A DNA stretch of 41,252 nt from a virus. The notes beneath the pieces are model-generated. The model saw only the letters and a list, made by a program, of their open reading frames with translations. It was not told the origin of the DNA and did no database searches. Position numbers and translations under genes: made by a program. The stretch covers positions 1 to 41,252 of the IMG/VR virus record IMGVR_UViG_3300032205_000008; one strand, written 5' to 3'. This document shows, one piece after another, positions 23,212 to 29,530 of the stretch. Numbering within the stretch: the first letter of the stretch is position 1; every line of letters begins with the position of its first letter.

Positions 23212-23439
23212 CTCGTTGCCGCTCCAGCCGCCGGTCGCGAAGCGGACGTAGCGATTCTGCGCGGCCTCGGGATCGGCCACGATCCCGGCCTCGGCCTCGC
23301 GCAATAGCTCGCTCGCGAAGTCTGGCCAATGCCACGCGGCGCGGGCCAAGTCGAGCGCCGCGGCCGGGTCGAGTGTGGCAATGGCCTGCAGCGTCTCCTC
23401 GCTCGGATAGCCGTCGGCGTCGAAGGTCGGCTCGGTCAC
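23110..23439 (-). CDS. Conserved small phage protein (GGWSGNE type)
   Basis: The gene encodes 109 residues. VRFATGGWSGNELVVAALNR and the final RLYWRLSACGGLHIY match a small protein found in many phages, usually with a TGGWSGNE signature; the function is not established. ATG 23439 overlaps the stop of the upstream membrane protein. Confidence 0.8.
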   Translation of the reverse strand: MTEPTFDADGYPSEETLQAIATLDPAAALDLARAAWHWPDFASELLREAEAGIVADPEAAQNRYVRFATGGWSGNELVVAALNRNVGVRLYWRLSACGGLHIYRYPGTP

Positions 23440-23660
23440 CGGGTGGTCGTTCCCGGTTTCGTGGGGACGTCGCCCAGTCGGACGTGCAGGTCTGGCCCGC
23501 GCTCGCGAATCGCGGCGGCGATGTCGGCGAGCGCGGGCGTCAAGGCATGAGGCTTCGGCTCGCGCCGGTCGCGTCGTTCTCGCAGGAAGCCACGTACCGC
23601 CAGCGTGATGTTAATGACGCTCAGGCACGCGGCGAGCAGCGCGGCGGTTACTGGAACCAT
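23436..23660 (-). CDS. Small single-helix membrane protein
   Basis: Starting at ATG 23660 this is 74 residues. One transmembrane helix (VTAALLAACLSVINITLAV, residues 4-22) is followed by a basic stretch (RGFLRERRDRREPK) and a soluble tail. The ATG lies inside the 3' end of the 33-residue frame, so the two are coupled. Candidate roles are holin, antiholin or membrane regulator. Confidence 0.6.
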   Translation of the reverse strand: MVPVTAALLAACLSVINITLAVRGFLRERRDRREPKPHALTPALADIAAAIRERGPDLHVRLGDVPTKPGTTTR

Positions 23661-23749
23661 TGCCACGCCAAGGTCACGAACAACGCGATTGAGAGCAGCG
23701 CCGCGATGGCCGTCCAGACCACCTCGGCTGTCGAGGACGTGTGTGTCAT
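23648..23749 (-). CDS. 33-residue membrane micropeptide
   Basis: The frame from ATG 23749 to TAA 23648 encodes 33 residues with one apolar helix (VVWTAIAALLSIALFVTLAW). It overlaps the 74-residue membrane gene by 13 bp. Paired tiny membrane proteins are typical of phage lysis or exclusion functions. There is no clear Shine-Dalgarno; TATACT lies about 8 bases upstream of the ATG, so a near-leaderless start is possible. Confidence 0.5.
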   Translation of the reverse strand: MTHTSSTAEVVWTAIAALLSIALFVTLAWQWFQ

Positions 23750-23794
23750 GGATACCAGTATATCGAAAGGTAGCCGGTCGAGGCGGCGCGTGAG

Positions 23795-24001
23795 TCACCC
23801 GTCCTGATCGTCCTGATCCGATCGTCCTGATCGTGGCGCGTCCACGAGCCGACGGACGAGCGCCCGCCAGTCCGCGGCGCGGGGATGCCCCGTGACGCGG
23901 GTCTCTTCGATGACGCGCTGGTTGACCCGGACGATGACGTGGTAGTTCGCGGCGTCGTCCGTGCCGGTCGCGTCATTCTGAAAGGTGATGAGTAACGCCA
24001 T
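23795..24001 (-). CDS. Small protein with iteron-encoded C-terminus
   Basis: The gene encodes 68 residues. The first 55 look like a compact beta-alpha protein (ALLITFQNDATGTDDAANYH, then VIVRVNQRVIEETRVT). The last codons (RSDQDDQDG) are produced by three copies of the GATCAGGAC repeat running into the gene. The AGGA of another copy serves as its ribosome site eight bases before ATG 24001. Confidence 0.65.
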   Translation of the reverse strand: MALLITFQNDATGTDDAANYHVIVRVNQRVIEETRVTGHPRAADWRALVRRLVDAPRSGRSDQDDQDG

Positions 24002-24019
24002 GGTCCCGTCCTGATCGGC

Positions 24020-24181
24020 TCAGGGACGTGTTCTCGACGCCGCGTCCTGATCGGGGCGTCCTGATCGGCGCGGCCGGGGTTTCTTGGCGTTGGCTCGGGC
24101 GGCGCGTGTCTTGGCTTCGCTCTTGACCCGGCCGCCGAGGCGCCCCAGCGCGACGGCGGCGCGGTTCTTCGGGGGGATCAT
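24020..24181 (-). CDS. Small basic protein (LGRLGGRVKSEAKT type)
   Basis: Starting at ATG 24181 this is 53 residues: MIPPKNRAAVALGRLGGRVK, then SEAKTRAARANAKKPRPRR. The ALGRxGGxxKSEAKxxAARANxKK motif is widespread in small phage and mobile-element proteins. The C-terminus (RPDQDAASRTRP) is again formed by the GATCAGGAC repeat. The start overlaps the previous stop by ATGA. Confidence 0.72.
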   Translation of the reverse strand: MIPPKNRAAVALGRLGGRVKSEAKTRAARANAKKPRPRRSGRPDQDAASRTRP

Positions 24182-24408
24182 GTGGATGGCCCGCCTTTCT
24201 CCATCAGGAGCTTCTTCAGTTCTTCGACGCTCTCGCGCAAGTCGGCCACGCTCGTCTGTAGCGCGTCCTCTCGCTGCTCGACTCGTTCGAGCGTGGCGAG
24301 AAACAGCGCCACACATTTCGCGTGATTGGCAAACGCGCTCGTGAGCGATTCTTGGAAACGTGTGTCGGTATCAATGAACAGTTCGCGATTGGCGTCGTAG
24401 TCGCTCAT
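24178..24408 (-). CDS. Small coiled-coil protein, unknown
   Basis: The gene encodes 76 residues. The C-terminal half is a leucine-heptad helix (LERVEQREDALQTSVADLRE, then SVEELKKLLMEK). GAAAGAGAG precedes ATG 24408. It is the first gene of the leftward block read from the extended -10 promoter at 24429. Confidence 0.65.
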   Translation of the reverse strand: MSDYDANRELFIDTDTRFQESLTSAFANHAKCVALFLATLERVEQREDALQTSVADLRESVEELKKLLMEKGGPST

Positions 24409-24428
24409 GTGCTCTCTTTCTCATGATG

Positions 24429-24461
24429 AGTATAGCAGACGAAGCGCTTGGCTGATGTCAA
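24429..24461 (-). promoter_or_regulatory. Leftward promoter with extended -10
   Basis: On the minus strand TGCTATACT (TATACT at 24434-24429) is an extended -10 box. A TTGACA at 24461-24456 is 21 bp away, too far for an ideal -35. It would transcribe 24408 to 23110. Confidence 0.55.
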
Positions 24462-24497
24462 GTGACAGTGACGTGTCCTGATCCGGAGGCGTGGAAG

Positions 24498-24992
24498 ATG
24501 TCCATCCTGATCCTCTGCCGCCGTCCTGATCCGCCGCTCCGGGACGTGTGCCGGAGACTCCGTCCTGATCGTCCTGATCGTCCTGATCCGACCGTCCTGA
24601 TCGGGTGCCATCCTGATCGTCGTCCTGATCGTCCTGATCCCGCGATCTGTGGCACGCGGCGCGCGTACCGCCTTGGCTGCCGCTGTGTCGCGTGCCGATC
24701 GGCCAGCGCTCGCACACGACAGGCGCAGCGGACCCGACAGGCGCATGGTACGCGGTCGCTCGACACTCGGATCGATCGCGCGGAAGCGTTTGCGCTCTGG
24801 CGCCAGCTACGCCGGGAGTTACCAGGACGGATCATCGGGTTCAGGTTGCGGCGGCGCAGTCAGCATGTCACGCAGCGTACGTTGCTCAAGCTGCGCCGCC
24901 TGACTCGGTTGTACCTCTCCCCAGCCTTAGATGTCGGTTGCAGGCAAGCTGGCGATACAGACTCGGATCATGTGATCGGGAAACGTACCTAA
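24498..24992 (+). CDS. Small Cys/Arg-rich protein (GTxxAYxxGCRCxxCR type) with repeat-encoded N-terminus
   Basis: The gene encodes 164 residues from ATG 24498, eight bases after GGAGG. Residues 3-50 are encoded by the TCCTGATC array (RRLRPDRPDRPDP, then HPDRRPDRPDP). The following ICGTRRAYRLGCRCVACRSA matches a widespread phage motif (HGTxxGYxxGCRCxxCRxA) with three Cys that may bind metal. The C-terminal half is basic and helical (ALWRQLRRELPGRIIGFRLR). It could bind DNA, possibly the iterons themselves; that is inference. Its end overlaps the convergent gene by 66 bp. Confidence 0.62.
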   Translation: MSILILCRRPDPPLRDVCRRLRPDRPDRPDPTVLIGCHPDRRPDRPDPAICGTRRAYRLGCRCVACRSASARTRQAQRTRQAHGTRSLDTRIDRAEAFALWRQLRRELPGRIIGFRLRRRSQHVTQRTLLKLRRLTRLYLSPALDVGCRQAGDTDSDHVIGKRT

Positions 24993-25250
24993 TTCGCCAA
25001 TCGAGCGGACCGCTGCCGGAATATAAATCGGGGGTGGATCCAAGAGCACACCCCCGCGCCATGGTCGACCGTGACTTGGATCTTTTCCGGCGTACACCAG
25101 GGTACGGCCGTCTCGATGCATCCTGACATTGAGCCAGTAGGTGATATCACCGATCCGATCGTGGGTGTGTGCGACCACGGGCCAGTCTGCTTCCAGGATG
25201 CGGACCGCTCTATCGGTGAGTGTGATCATACGTGTGAGACGTGTAGGCAT
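24927..25250 (-). CDS. Small protein at the end of the cassette, unknown
   Basis: From ATG 25250, preceded by CAGGAACACGT, this is 107 residues. ITLTDRAVRILEADWPVVAH and DITYWLNVRMHRDGRTLVYA suggest a small alpha/beta fold. A shorter start seven codons in is possible. No family recognised. Confidence 0.62.
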   Translation of the reverse strand: MPTRLTRMITLTDRAVRILEADWPVVAHTHDRIGDITYWLNVRMHRDGRTLVYAGKDPSHGRPWRGGVLLDPPPIYIPAAVRSIGELGTFPDHMIRVCIASLPATDI

Positions 25251-25287
25251 ACGTGTTCCTGAGAGCAAGCAAAAACCGCGTGTACGT

Positions 25288-25321
25288 GAAGACTGGCCAG
25301 TCTTCATAGACTGGCCAGTCT
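25288..25321. repeat. Two tandem perfect palindromes (GACTGGCCAGTC)
   Basis: GAAGACTGGCCAGTCTTC (25288-25305) and AGACTGGCCAGTCT (25308-25321) share the same 14-bp core, with centres 18 bp apart. They lie between the 57- and 107-residue genes. They may be dimer binding sites or a terminator; no T-tract follows on the minus strand. Confidence 0.75.
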
Positions 25322-25340
25322 TTCCAGGTTCGTTCGTGAG

Positions 25341-25514
25341 TTACTCGCGCGTCCAGTCTTGCGGCAGAAATCCCCCGCGCGTGATCCATTCATCGAGCGC
25401 AAGCACTAGCTCGGCCAGTCGTTCTGCGTCTTGTAAATCCGTTTCGGCATGCTGGGAAAAGAGAATGTTTTGCGCGATCGTTCGCTGCTCTTTGAGATTG
25501 GCGTTAGGGTCCAT
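25341..25514 (-). CDS. Small conserved phage protein (LDEWxxxGGFLPxxW type)
   Basis: The 57-residue protein begins MDPNANLKEQRTIAQNILFS and ends LALDEWITRGGFLPQDW. This acidic small protein is frequent in phages and often marks early or middle genes; its role is unknown. The conserved start-associated element lies 7 bp upstream of the ATG. Confidence 0.8.
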   Translation of the reverse strand: MDPNANLKEQRTIAQNILFSQHAETDLQDAERLAELVLALDEWITRGGFLPQDWTRE

Positions 25515-25551
25515 GGTGTGTTGTGCCTTTCGTGTGTCGTGTGTGGGAAAG

Positions 25552-25591
25552 GGAAGGATGGCTAGTCCGGGATTGGACTAGCCATCCTTCC
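25552..25591. terminator. Perfect 17-bp stem-loop after the VWA-peptidase gene
   Basis: GGAAGGATGGCTAGTCC (25552-25568) pairs perfectly with 25575-25591 over a 6-nt loop, 9 bp downstream of the VWA gene stop. On the minus strand CTTTCCC follows, a weak U-run. It probably ends or attenuates the leftward transcript. Confidence 0.72.
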
Positions 25592-25600
25592 AGGTGTGCG

Positions 25601-26839
25601 TTACTCGTCTATCCTGACTGTTTCGCCGAATGATCCGATATTCTCCGTCGTGCAGGTCCACAGCACGGGATACTCGGGTTCCGTGTCGGGTTCGCGTCCG
25701 TCAAGGTCAGTCAGGTAGATGAGCGCAACCGGCGTTTCGCCGGACTGCTCGATATGCTCGAAGACGGGCCTGAAATCGGTACCGCCACCGCCGCACGGCG
25801 TGAGTGTCACGATATCGCCACGGTCGAAAGAATCGACCCGATGGACTTCGGTATCACAGTAGAGAACGTCGATTGTCGTCGGCTGGACTTCGTCAGCAAT
25901 GGCTTGGATTTCAGCGGAGAATTGTGCGAGTAGGACATCGTCCACACTCCCGGAGGTATCGACCGCGATCGCCAGCTTGCCGATCGTCTGGCTATGCAGG
26001 GAAGGCAGATACAAGCCAGCCGACAGATAGCGGACGGACGGACGCGTCCACGTGTAATCCGCCTTGCACGCTTCGGAGAGAAAGCGCCGGAGGATCGATC
26101 GCCAGTCCACGCGCGCGCGTGTAATGGTGTCGACTAAACGATCAAGACCCGTGGTACTCGTTCCGGCCATGTTCGCGGCTTGCTCCGCTTGAATCGTCGC
26201 TTGCTGCCATTCCGCCGGAGACATCTGATCGCCTGACTCAGCAGATTCCGCGGGCGCATCCATGACACCGCCGAATGGATCACTCATTCCAGGTGCAGGC
26301 GTACCGTCGCCGTTGTTCTCTCCGTCTCCGTCTCCGTCTCCAGGAGCATTCTGGCTCTCGTCTGACTCTCCGTTTTCGTTCTCGTCGTTCTCGTCGTTCT
26401 GCTCTTCGTCCTGCGGTCGATCGGCCGGAAGTCTAGAGAAAAACCATTCGGCTGATTTCCCTTTGTCGGCTGCCTCACACTGCAGGATGCCGCTCGGAAG
26501 GCTGAAGCCAGAGCGGATTAACTCGTCGTTAATCGCGTAGTCGGCCGCGATATTCCATTTCCGACCGTCACGTCCTTCTCTTCGCCATGGATGGCCTAAG
26601 GCGCAATGTAAGACTTCGTGGGCTAGCAACCCTTTCAGGACGTCGTGTGAAAGGGTTGCCGTGAAGGTTGGGTTGTAAAAGAGATGCGTTCCGTCGGTTG
26701 CGGCTGTGTCCAGGTCACGACGTTCGACAATCCGGAGATTCAAAGCCAGCACGCCGAAAAACGGATGGTCTAAGACCAAACCGCTCCGTGCGGCAATGAT
26801 GCGGTTGTACTGCTCCGTGTTCGTGGGAGTCTTGATCAT
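25601..26839 (-). CDS. Metallopeptidase-VWA protein (DUF2201-like)
   Basis: This 412-residue protein has two domains. Residues 1-135 form a zinc-peptidase-like domain with HEVLH (H74, E75, H78) and a following GHPW, typical of DUF2201_N. Residues 136-205 are an acidic Asp/Glu/Asn/Gly linker. Residues 285-412 are a VWA-like domain with the MIDAS motif DTSGS (294-298), GGGTDF (T354, D355) and TDLDG (D378). Such proteins pair with MoxR-type AAA+ ATPases, which remodel targets through a metal-dependent VWA contact. The gene is 2 bp after the 297-residue gene with its own GGGAG site. The cell process it serves in a phage is unknown. Confidence 0.88.
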   Translation of the reverse strand: MIKTPTNTEQYNRIIAARSGLVLDHPFFGVLALNLRIVERRDLDTAATDGTHLFYNPTFTATLSHDVLKGLLAHEVLHCALGHPWRREGRDGRKWNIAADYAINDELIRSGFSLPSGILQCEAADKGKSAEWFFSRLPADRPQDEEQNDENDENENGESDESQNAPGDGDGDGENNGDGTPAPGMSDPFGGVMDAPAESAESGDQMSPAEWQQATIQAEQAANMAGTSTTGLDRLVDTITRARVDWRSILRRFLSEACKADYTWTRPSVRYLSAGLYLPSLHSQTIGKLAIAVDTSGSVDDVLLAQFSAEIQAIADEVQPTTIDVLYCDTEVHRVDSFDRGDIVTLTPCGGGGTDFRPVFEHIEQSGETPVALIYLTDLDGREPDTEPEYPVLWTCTTENIGSFGETVRIDE

Positions 26840-26841
26840 GA

Positions 26842-27735
26842 TTAGACTCCCTGCGGCATGAACGCGGACATTTTGTCGAGGATGTCTTGAGCCGCACGCG
26901 CGGTCGTAGCACGCGCGTGCTGTGACGTCTTCAGATCATCGGATTCGAGAGTGGCGAGTGTTCGCGACACTTCCGATCGCATGCTTTCCAACCCTGAGTC
27001 GTTCGTGACATTCAACCGTGTGAGTGCGTCGCAGACTTCCCGGACATTGCCAAGCAAGGTGCTGTGAAATCTGGCCCGCGTACCATCGGGTACGGCTGCC
27101 GTTTCGATCATGCGATCACGAAGCGCGACGATCACAGACTGCAGCCGCGTCCACGCATCCTGTACGGCAATGGCCGTTGCCCGTTCGACCCGTGAGGCGA
27201 TCGACGCTTCAATCGACTGGACTTGATCGGCCGCAAGGTCAGCGCGGATATCGCCGGTTGCGGGAATCGGCGTGTATTCGACCTTGAGCGAAAATTTTCC
27301 CGCGATCGCATCAACCGAGGGATAGTCGCTCTCCCGGTACAATCCGTTGAGTCTGTGGCGCGCCAGATCACGCAATCTGGGGTAGTCGAACACGAACGCC
27401 GAAACCGCGTTATCAAGGGCTGACTGCCGCTGACGGTACCACGCCGTGTACGTCTGGTACTCCGCCGTGGGCAGCAAACGCCAGCCTTCGTCACTCCACG
27501 CCAAGGTGGACGCGTAGTGCTCTCTCCGGATTTCGCGTGCGAGTGTCAAGAGCGCTTCGTACGAGCTATCCTTGCCGGTGATCAGCCGTTTGTTGTACCG
27601 GCCCGCGTCATTGCTGGCCCCATGCGCGGTGTGGACTTCCGAGGTTGCGACCTTGTCAAATTTCGTCGCTTGCCACGTCGAAATCCCGAGACTGACCAAG
27701 AGTGCCCGTGTGTGAATTCGTGTGTCTGTCTGCAT
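26842..27735 (-). CDS. Helical protein between VWA and MoxR genes (DUF3150-like?)
   Basis: The gene encodes 297 residues. It is mostly helical, with an early ISTWQATKFDK segment, a Tyr/Trp/Arg-rich stretch (EYQTYTAWYRQRQSALDNAV) and a central FVFDYPRLRDLARHRLNGLY. The C-terminal part has coiled-coil character. In other mobile elements a protein of this kind (DUF3150) sits with a CobS/MoxR-like ATPase and a CobT/VWA-like protein; I suspect it is related but cannot confirm. It has its own promoter, operator and start-associated element upstream. Confidence 0.72.
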   Translation of the reverse strand: MQTDTRIHTRALLVSLGISTWQATKFDKVATSEVHTAHGASNDAGRYNKRLITGKDSSYEALLTLAREIRREHYASTLAWSDEGWRLLPTAEYQTYTAWYRQRQSALDNAVSAFVFDYPRLRDLARHRLNGLYRESDYPSVDAIAGKFSLKVEYTPIPATGDIRADLAADQVQSIEASIASRVERATAIAVQDAWTRLQSVIVALRDRMIETAAVPDGTRARFHSTLLGNVREVCDALTRLNVTNDSGLESMRSEVSRTLATLESDDLKTSQHARATTARAAQDILDKMSAFMPQGV

Positions 27736-27776
27736 TGTTCTGTGCCTTTCGTGTGTGAATGTCTAACCCGGAATCA

Positions 27777-27807
27777 AGGATACCATGATAACCAGATAGG
27801 CTGTCAA
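27777..27807 (-). promoter_or_regulatory. Cassette promoter P1 with palindromic operator
   Basis: TTGACA (27807-27802) and TATCCT (27782-27777) lie 19 bp apart on the minus strand. The palindrome GGATACCATGATAACC (27778-27793) overlaps the -10. It precedes the 297-residue and VWA genes. Confidence 0.68.
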
Positions 27808-27822
27808 GGGAATACGTACAGG

Positions 27823-27862
27823 AAACGAGCGGAGCGGAAAATAAATTCCGCTCCGCTCGTTT
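27823..27862. terminator. Strong intrinsic terminator downstream of the MoxR gene
   Basis: AAACGAGCGGAGCGGAA (27823-27839) pairs perfectly with 27846-27862 over a 6-nt AT loop. On the plus strand the stem is followed by T4G. The 17-bp stem is 16 bp after the MoxR stop, so it separates the two leftward transcripts of the cassette. Confidence 0.82.
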
Positions 27863-27877
27863 TTTGCGTTGAGCGCG

Positions 27878-28900
27878 TTAGCGGGCTTCGCCGTTCATCA
27901 GCTGGCCGACTTTCCCAGTCTGCAGCCTGACTGACGCTTCGGTGTGCTGCGTCTCCGGATTCCGGCGCCAGCAATCGCGTACCAAAAGCACCGAAAATTC
28001 ACCATGTGCGTCGATTGCAAGCCTCGTCGCAAATTGTCCGATCCGATCGAAATTGCCGGGTGTCGCACGGTACGCCAAGCCAGCACAGAGCGCGTACAGG
28101 GAGCCGGGGTTGTCCGGGTACGCCGTTCGCGTCGGATCAGCCAAGAGCGCATCAATACTCGGCAATTCGCGGTACATCCGGCGAAACGCCAAGAGCGCGG
28201 TTGCGTCTGACTGCCCAACGGCGCCGGAGAGTACCTCCGGCAGCATGCTTTCCGGCAGATCCATGCTCAGGAGCTTGGACGCATGTGCCCATGTTCTTGG
28301 TGAAGGTGAATTCGTCAGATCAGCGGACGGAGCGAACGCGCTCAGCCGATCGGGATGGAAGCGCAAATAGGCGATGATTTCGGGCGCCACGCTATTGTCC
28401 AACGCCCACAAGCACCACTCGTTCATATCGGCGACAAGCTCAACGATCGTCAGAAAGCGCGATTTCACGGGTTCGAGTACGCCGCTAACCCCCGCGCGAT
28501 CGGTCCGCCTATTCGTGGCAGCAATCATCGTCACGCAATCGGGGAGCGCGTGGCCATTCACTCGACGGGCCAACAGTAGCTGCATGTGCGCCGCCTGTAC
28601 GGCCGGAGACGCTTGGCCGAGATCATCCAAAAACCACAAGGTGTCGCGCGTCGCCTTGATGGCTTGTGCCAGTTCGCCAAACGGAACAAACGTTGCGGAA
28701 CTGCCTTCCAATTTCGGAAAGCCTTTGACGTCGGTGGGATCACTGACCGCGGGGTGCGAGAGAATCAGGTCGGCTCCAGCATCGGCCGCGGCCTTCGTGG
28801 CAATGTCGGTTTTCCCGATGCCCGGCGCGCCCGAAATCAGGATCGGTTCACGCTTCCGAATTGCGGCCGCGAGTAAAATTCTCAGTTCTGACGGTTTCAT
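27878..28900 (-). CDS. MoxR-type AAA+ ATPase
   Basis: The gene encodes 340 residues from ATG 28900, chosen because the start-associated element precedes it. It shows Walker A GAPGIGKT (residues 24-31), a MoxR-typical SDPTDVKGFP insert (53-62), Walker B LWFLDD (88-93), sensor 1 ATNRR (N130) and a probable arginine finger in EPVKSRF (R148). A lid helical domain follows. MoxR ATPases form hexamers that remodel or activate substrates together with VWA partners. The partner gene lies two genes downstream. The target is unknown. Confidence 0.9.
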   Translation of the reverse strand: MKPSELRILLAAAIRKREPILISGAPGIGKTDIATKAAADAGADLILSHPAVSDPTDVKGFPKLEGSSATFVPFGELAQAIKATRDTLWFLDDLGQASPAVQAAHMQLLLARRVNGHALPDCVTMIAATNRRTDRAGVSGVLEPVKSRFLTIVELVADMNEWCLWALDNSVAPEIIAYLRFHPDRLSAFAPSADLTNSPSPRTWAHASKLLSMDLPESMLPEVLSGAVGQSDATALLAFRRMYRELPSIDALLADPTRTAYPDNPGSLYALCAGLAYRATPGNFDRIGQFATRLAIDAHGEFSVLLVRDCWRRNPETQHTEASVRLQTGKVGQLMNGEAR

Positions 28901-28931
28901 GGTTCTGTGCCTTTCGTGTGTCGAACGTGTT

Positions 28932-29147
28932 TTACAGGGTGTCGATGATACGGACGTGGTACTCCGGGTTCGCGGTTTGGAGCGCAACGCGGACCCGTTC
29001 TGGGTCCGCGATTGCGCGAAACGCCGCCGGAATCTCGTACGTCTCGAAGAGATCGAAAATGCGCGCGGCTTCGGGCGTATGGCGGTAGTCCACGATATAG
29101 CCTTCAGAGCGCCGGTAGACGGGCAGAACGGGCAAGGTCGGATTCAT
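28932..29147 (-). CDS. Small protein upstream of MoxR, unknown
   Basis: From ATG 29147 this is 71 residues: PVYRRSEGYIVDYRHTPEAA, then RIFDLFETYEIPAAFRAIAD and a final strand. The start-associated element lies 7 bp upstream. It resembles small phage proteins of unknown role and could be a substrate or adaptor of the ATPase. Confidence 0.68.
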   Translation of the reverse strand: MNPTLPVLPVYRRSEGYIVDYRHTPEAARIFDLFETYEIPAAFRAIADPERVRVALQTANPEYHVRIIDTL

Positions 29148-29181
29148 CGGTGCGTGTGCCTTTCGTGTGTGTGAGTGCCGG

Positions 29182-29253
29182 TTACCGGCCTGCATAGGCG
29201 TAGCAGACGCCTAGCAGGCCGGAGACGAACCAAACGCTGCAAAGGATGATCAT
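29182..29253 (-). CDS. 23-residue membrane micropeptide
   Basis: ATG 29253, with GGAG eight bases upstream, encodes MIILCSVWFVSGLLGVCYAY and three more residues: a single apolar helix with two Cys. It sits in the gap between two cassette genes. The good ribosome site supports translation. Confidence 0.5.
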   Translation of the reverse strand: MIILCSVWFVSGLLGVCYAYAGR

Positions 29254-29258
29254 GGTGG

Positions 29259-29417
29259 CTACTCCGTGACGCGCTTCGCCGTGACGCGTTTCCCGCCTGC
29301 GAGCCATTCCCAGCAATTGCCGCTTGCGTCTCGCTTTACCTTGCCGCGCATCGCGGTCGGCTCGCTGACTACTTCATATCTGAGCCATTCCGCCTTGGTG
29401 ATAATCGTTGCTTTCAT
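29259..29417 (-). CDS. Small basic protein, first gene of the cassette
   Basis: The 52-residue protein starts MKATIITKAEWLRYEVVSEP and ends with a basic strand-rich tail containing NCWEWLAGGKRVTAKRVTE. ATG 29417 is preferred over an ATG two codons earlier because the spacing to the variant start-associated element then matches the other copies. It is closest to the cassette promoter P2. Confidence 0.65.
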   Translation of the reverse strand: MKATIITKAEWLRYEVVSEPTAMRGKVKRDASGNCWEWLAGGKRVTAKRVTE

Positions 29418-29453
29418 GTCCATGTCCCTTTCGTGAATGAATGCCGCAAGACA

Positions 29454-29481
29454 AGGATAGCATGGTAGCCAAGATAGTCAA
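29454..29481 (-). promoter_or_regulatory. Cassette promoter P2 with palindromic operator
   Basis: TTGACT (29481-29476) and TATCCT (29459-29454) are 16 bp apart on the minus strand. GGATAGCATGGTAGCC (29455-29470) matches GGNTANCATGNTANCC and overlaps the -10. It lies 50 bp from the small terminase start, so a bound protein could affect both sides. Confidence 0.68.
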
Positions 29482-29530
29482 TAGGAAAATGCGTCTCACA
29501 GAAAAATATTTTCGTGGCACTCTCTAGCAC

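Larger units (their letters stand above)
23802..24639 (+). repeat. Array of 16 TCCTGATC iterons
   Basis: Sixteen copies of TCCTGATC, all in the same orientation, start at 23802, 23811, 23825, 24009, 24045, 24059, 24476, 24505, 24524, 24563, 24572, 24581, 24595, 24611, 24623 and 24632. Several are in perfect 9-bp tandem with the preceding G (GTCCTGATC). The array runs through the 3' ends of two leftward genes, the gap between them and the 5' end of a rightward gene, so it is read in different frames and strands. That argues for a DNA-level function. Confidence 0.92.
25522..29438 (-). repeat. Start-associated element ACACACGAAAGGCACA, four perfect copies and one variant
   Basis: Perfect minus-strand copies lie at 25522-25537, 27741-27756, 28906-28921 and 29155-29170. 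Each is 5 or 7 bp upstream of an ATG (25514, 27735, 28900, 29147). A 13/16 variant at 29423-29438 precedes ATG 29417. The element includes the GAAAGG ribosome site but is conserved well beyond it. Confidence 0.88.

Noticed and set aside
23802-24639. CRISPR array
   Set aside because: The repeats are only 8-9 bp, often directly tandem, with no unique spacers of constant length and no cas genes.
24405-24746. Minus-strand frame made of IRT/DQD repeats ending in an ATGA overlap
   Set aside because: It is mostly translated iterons in a frame that mixes registers; the plus-strand Cys/Arg-rich protein is the better reading.
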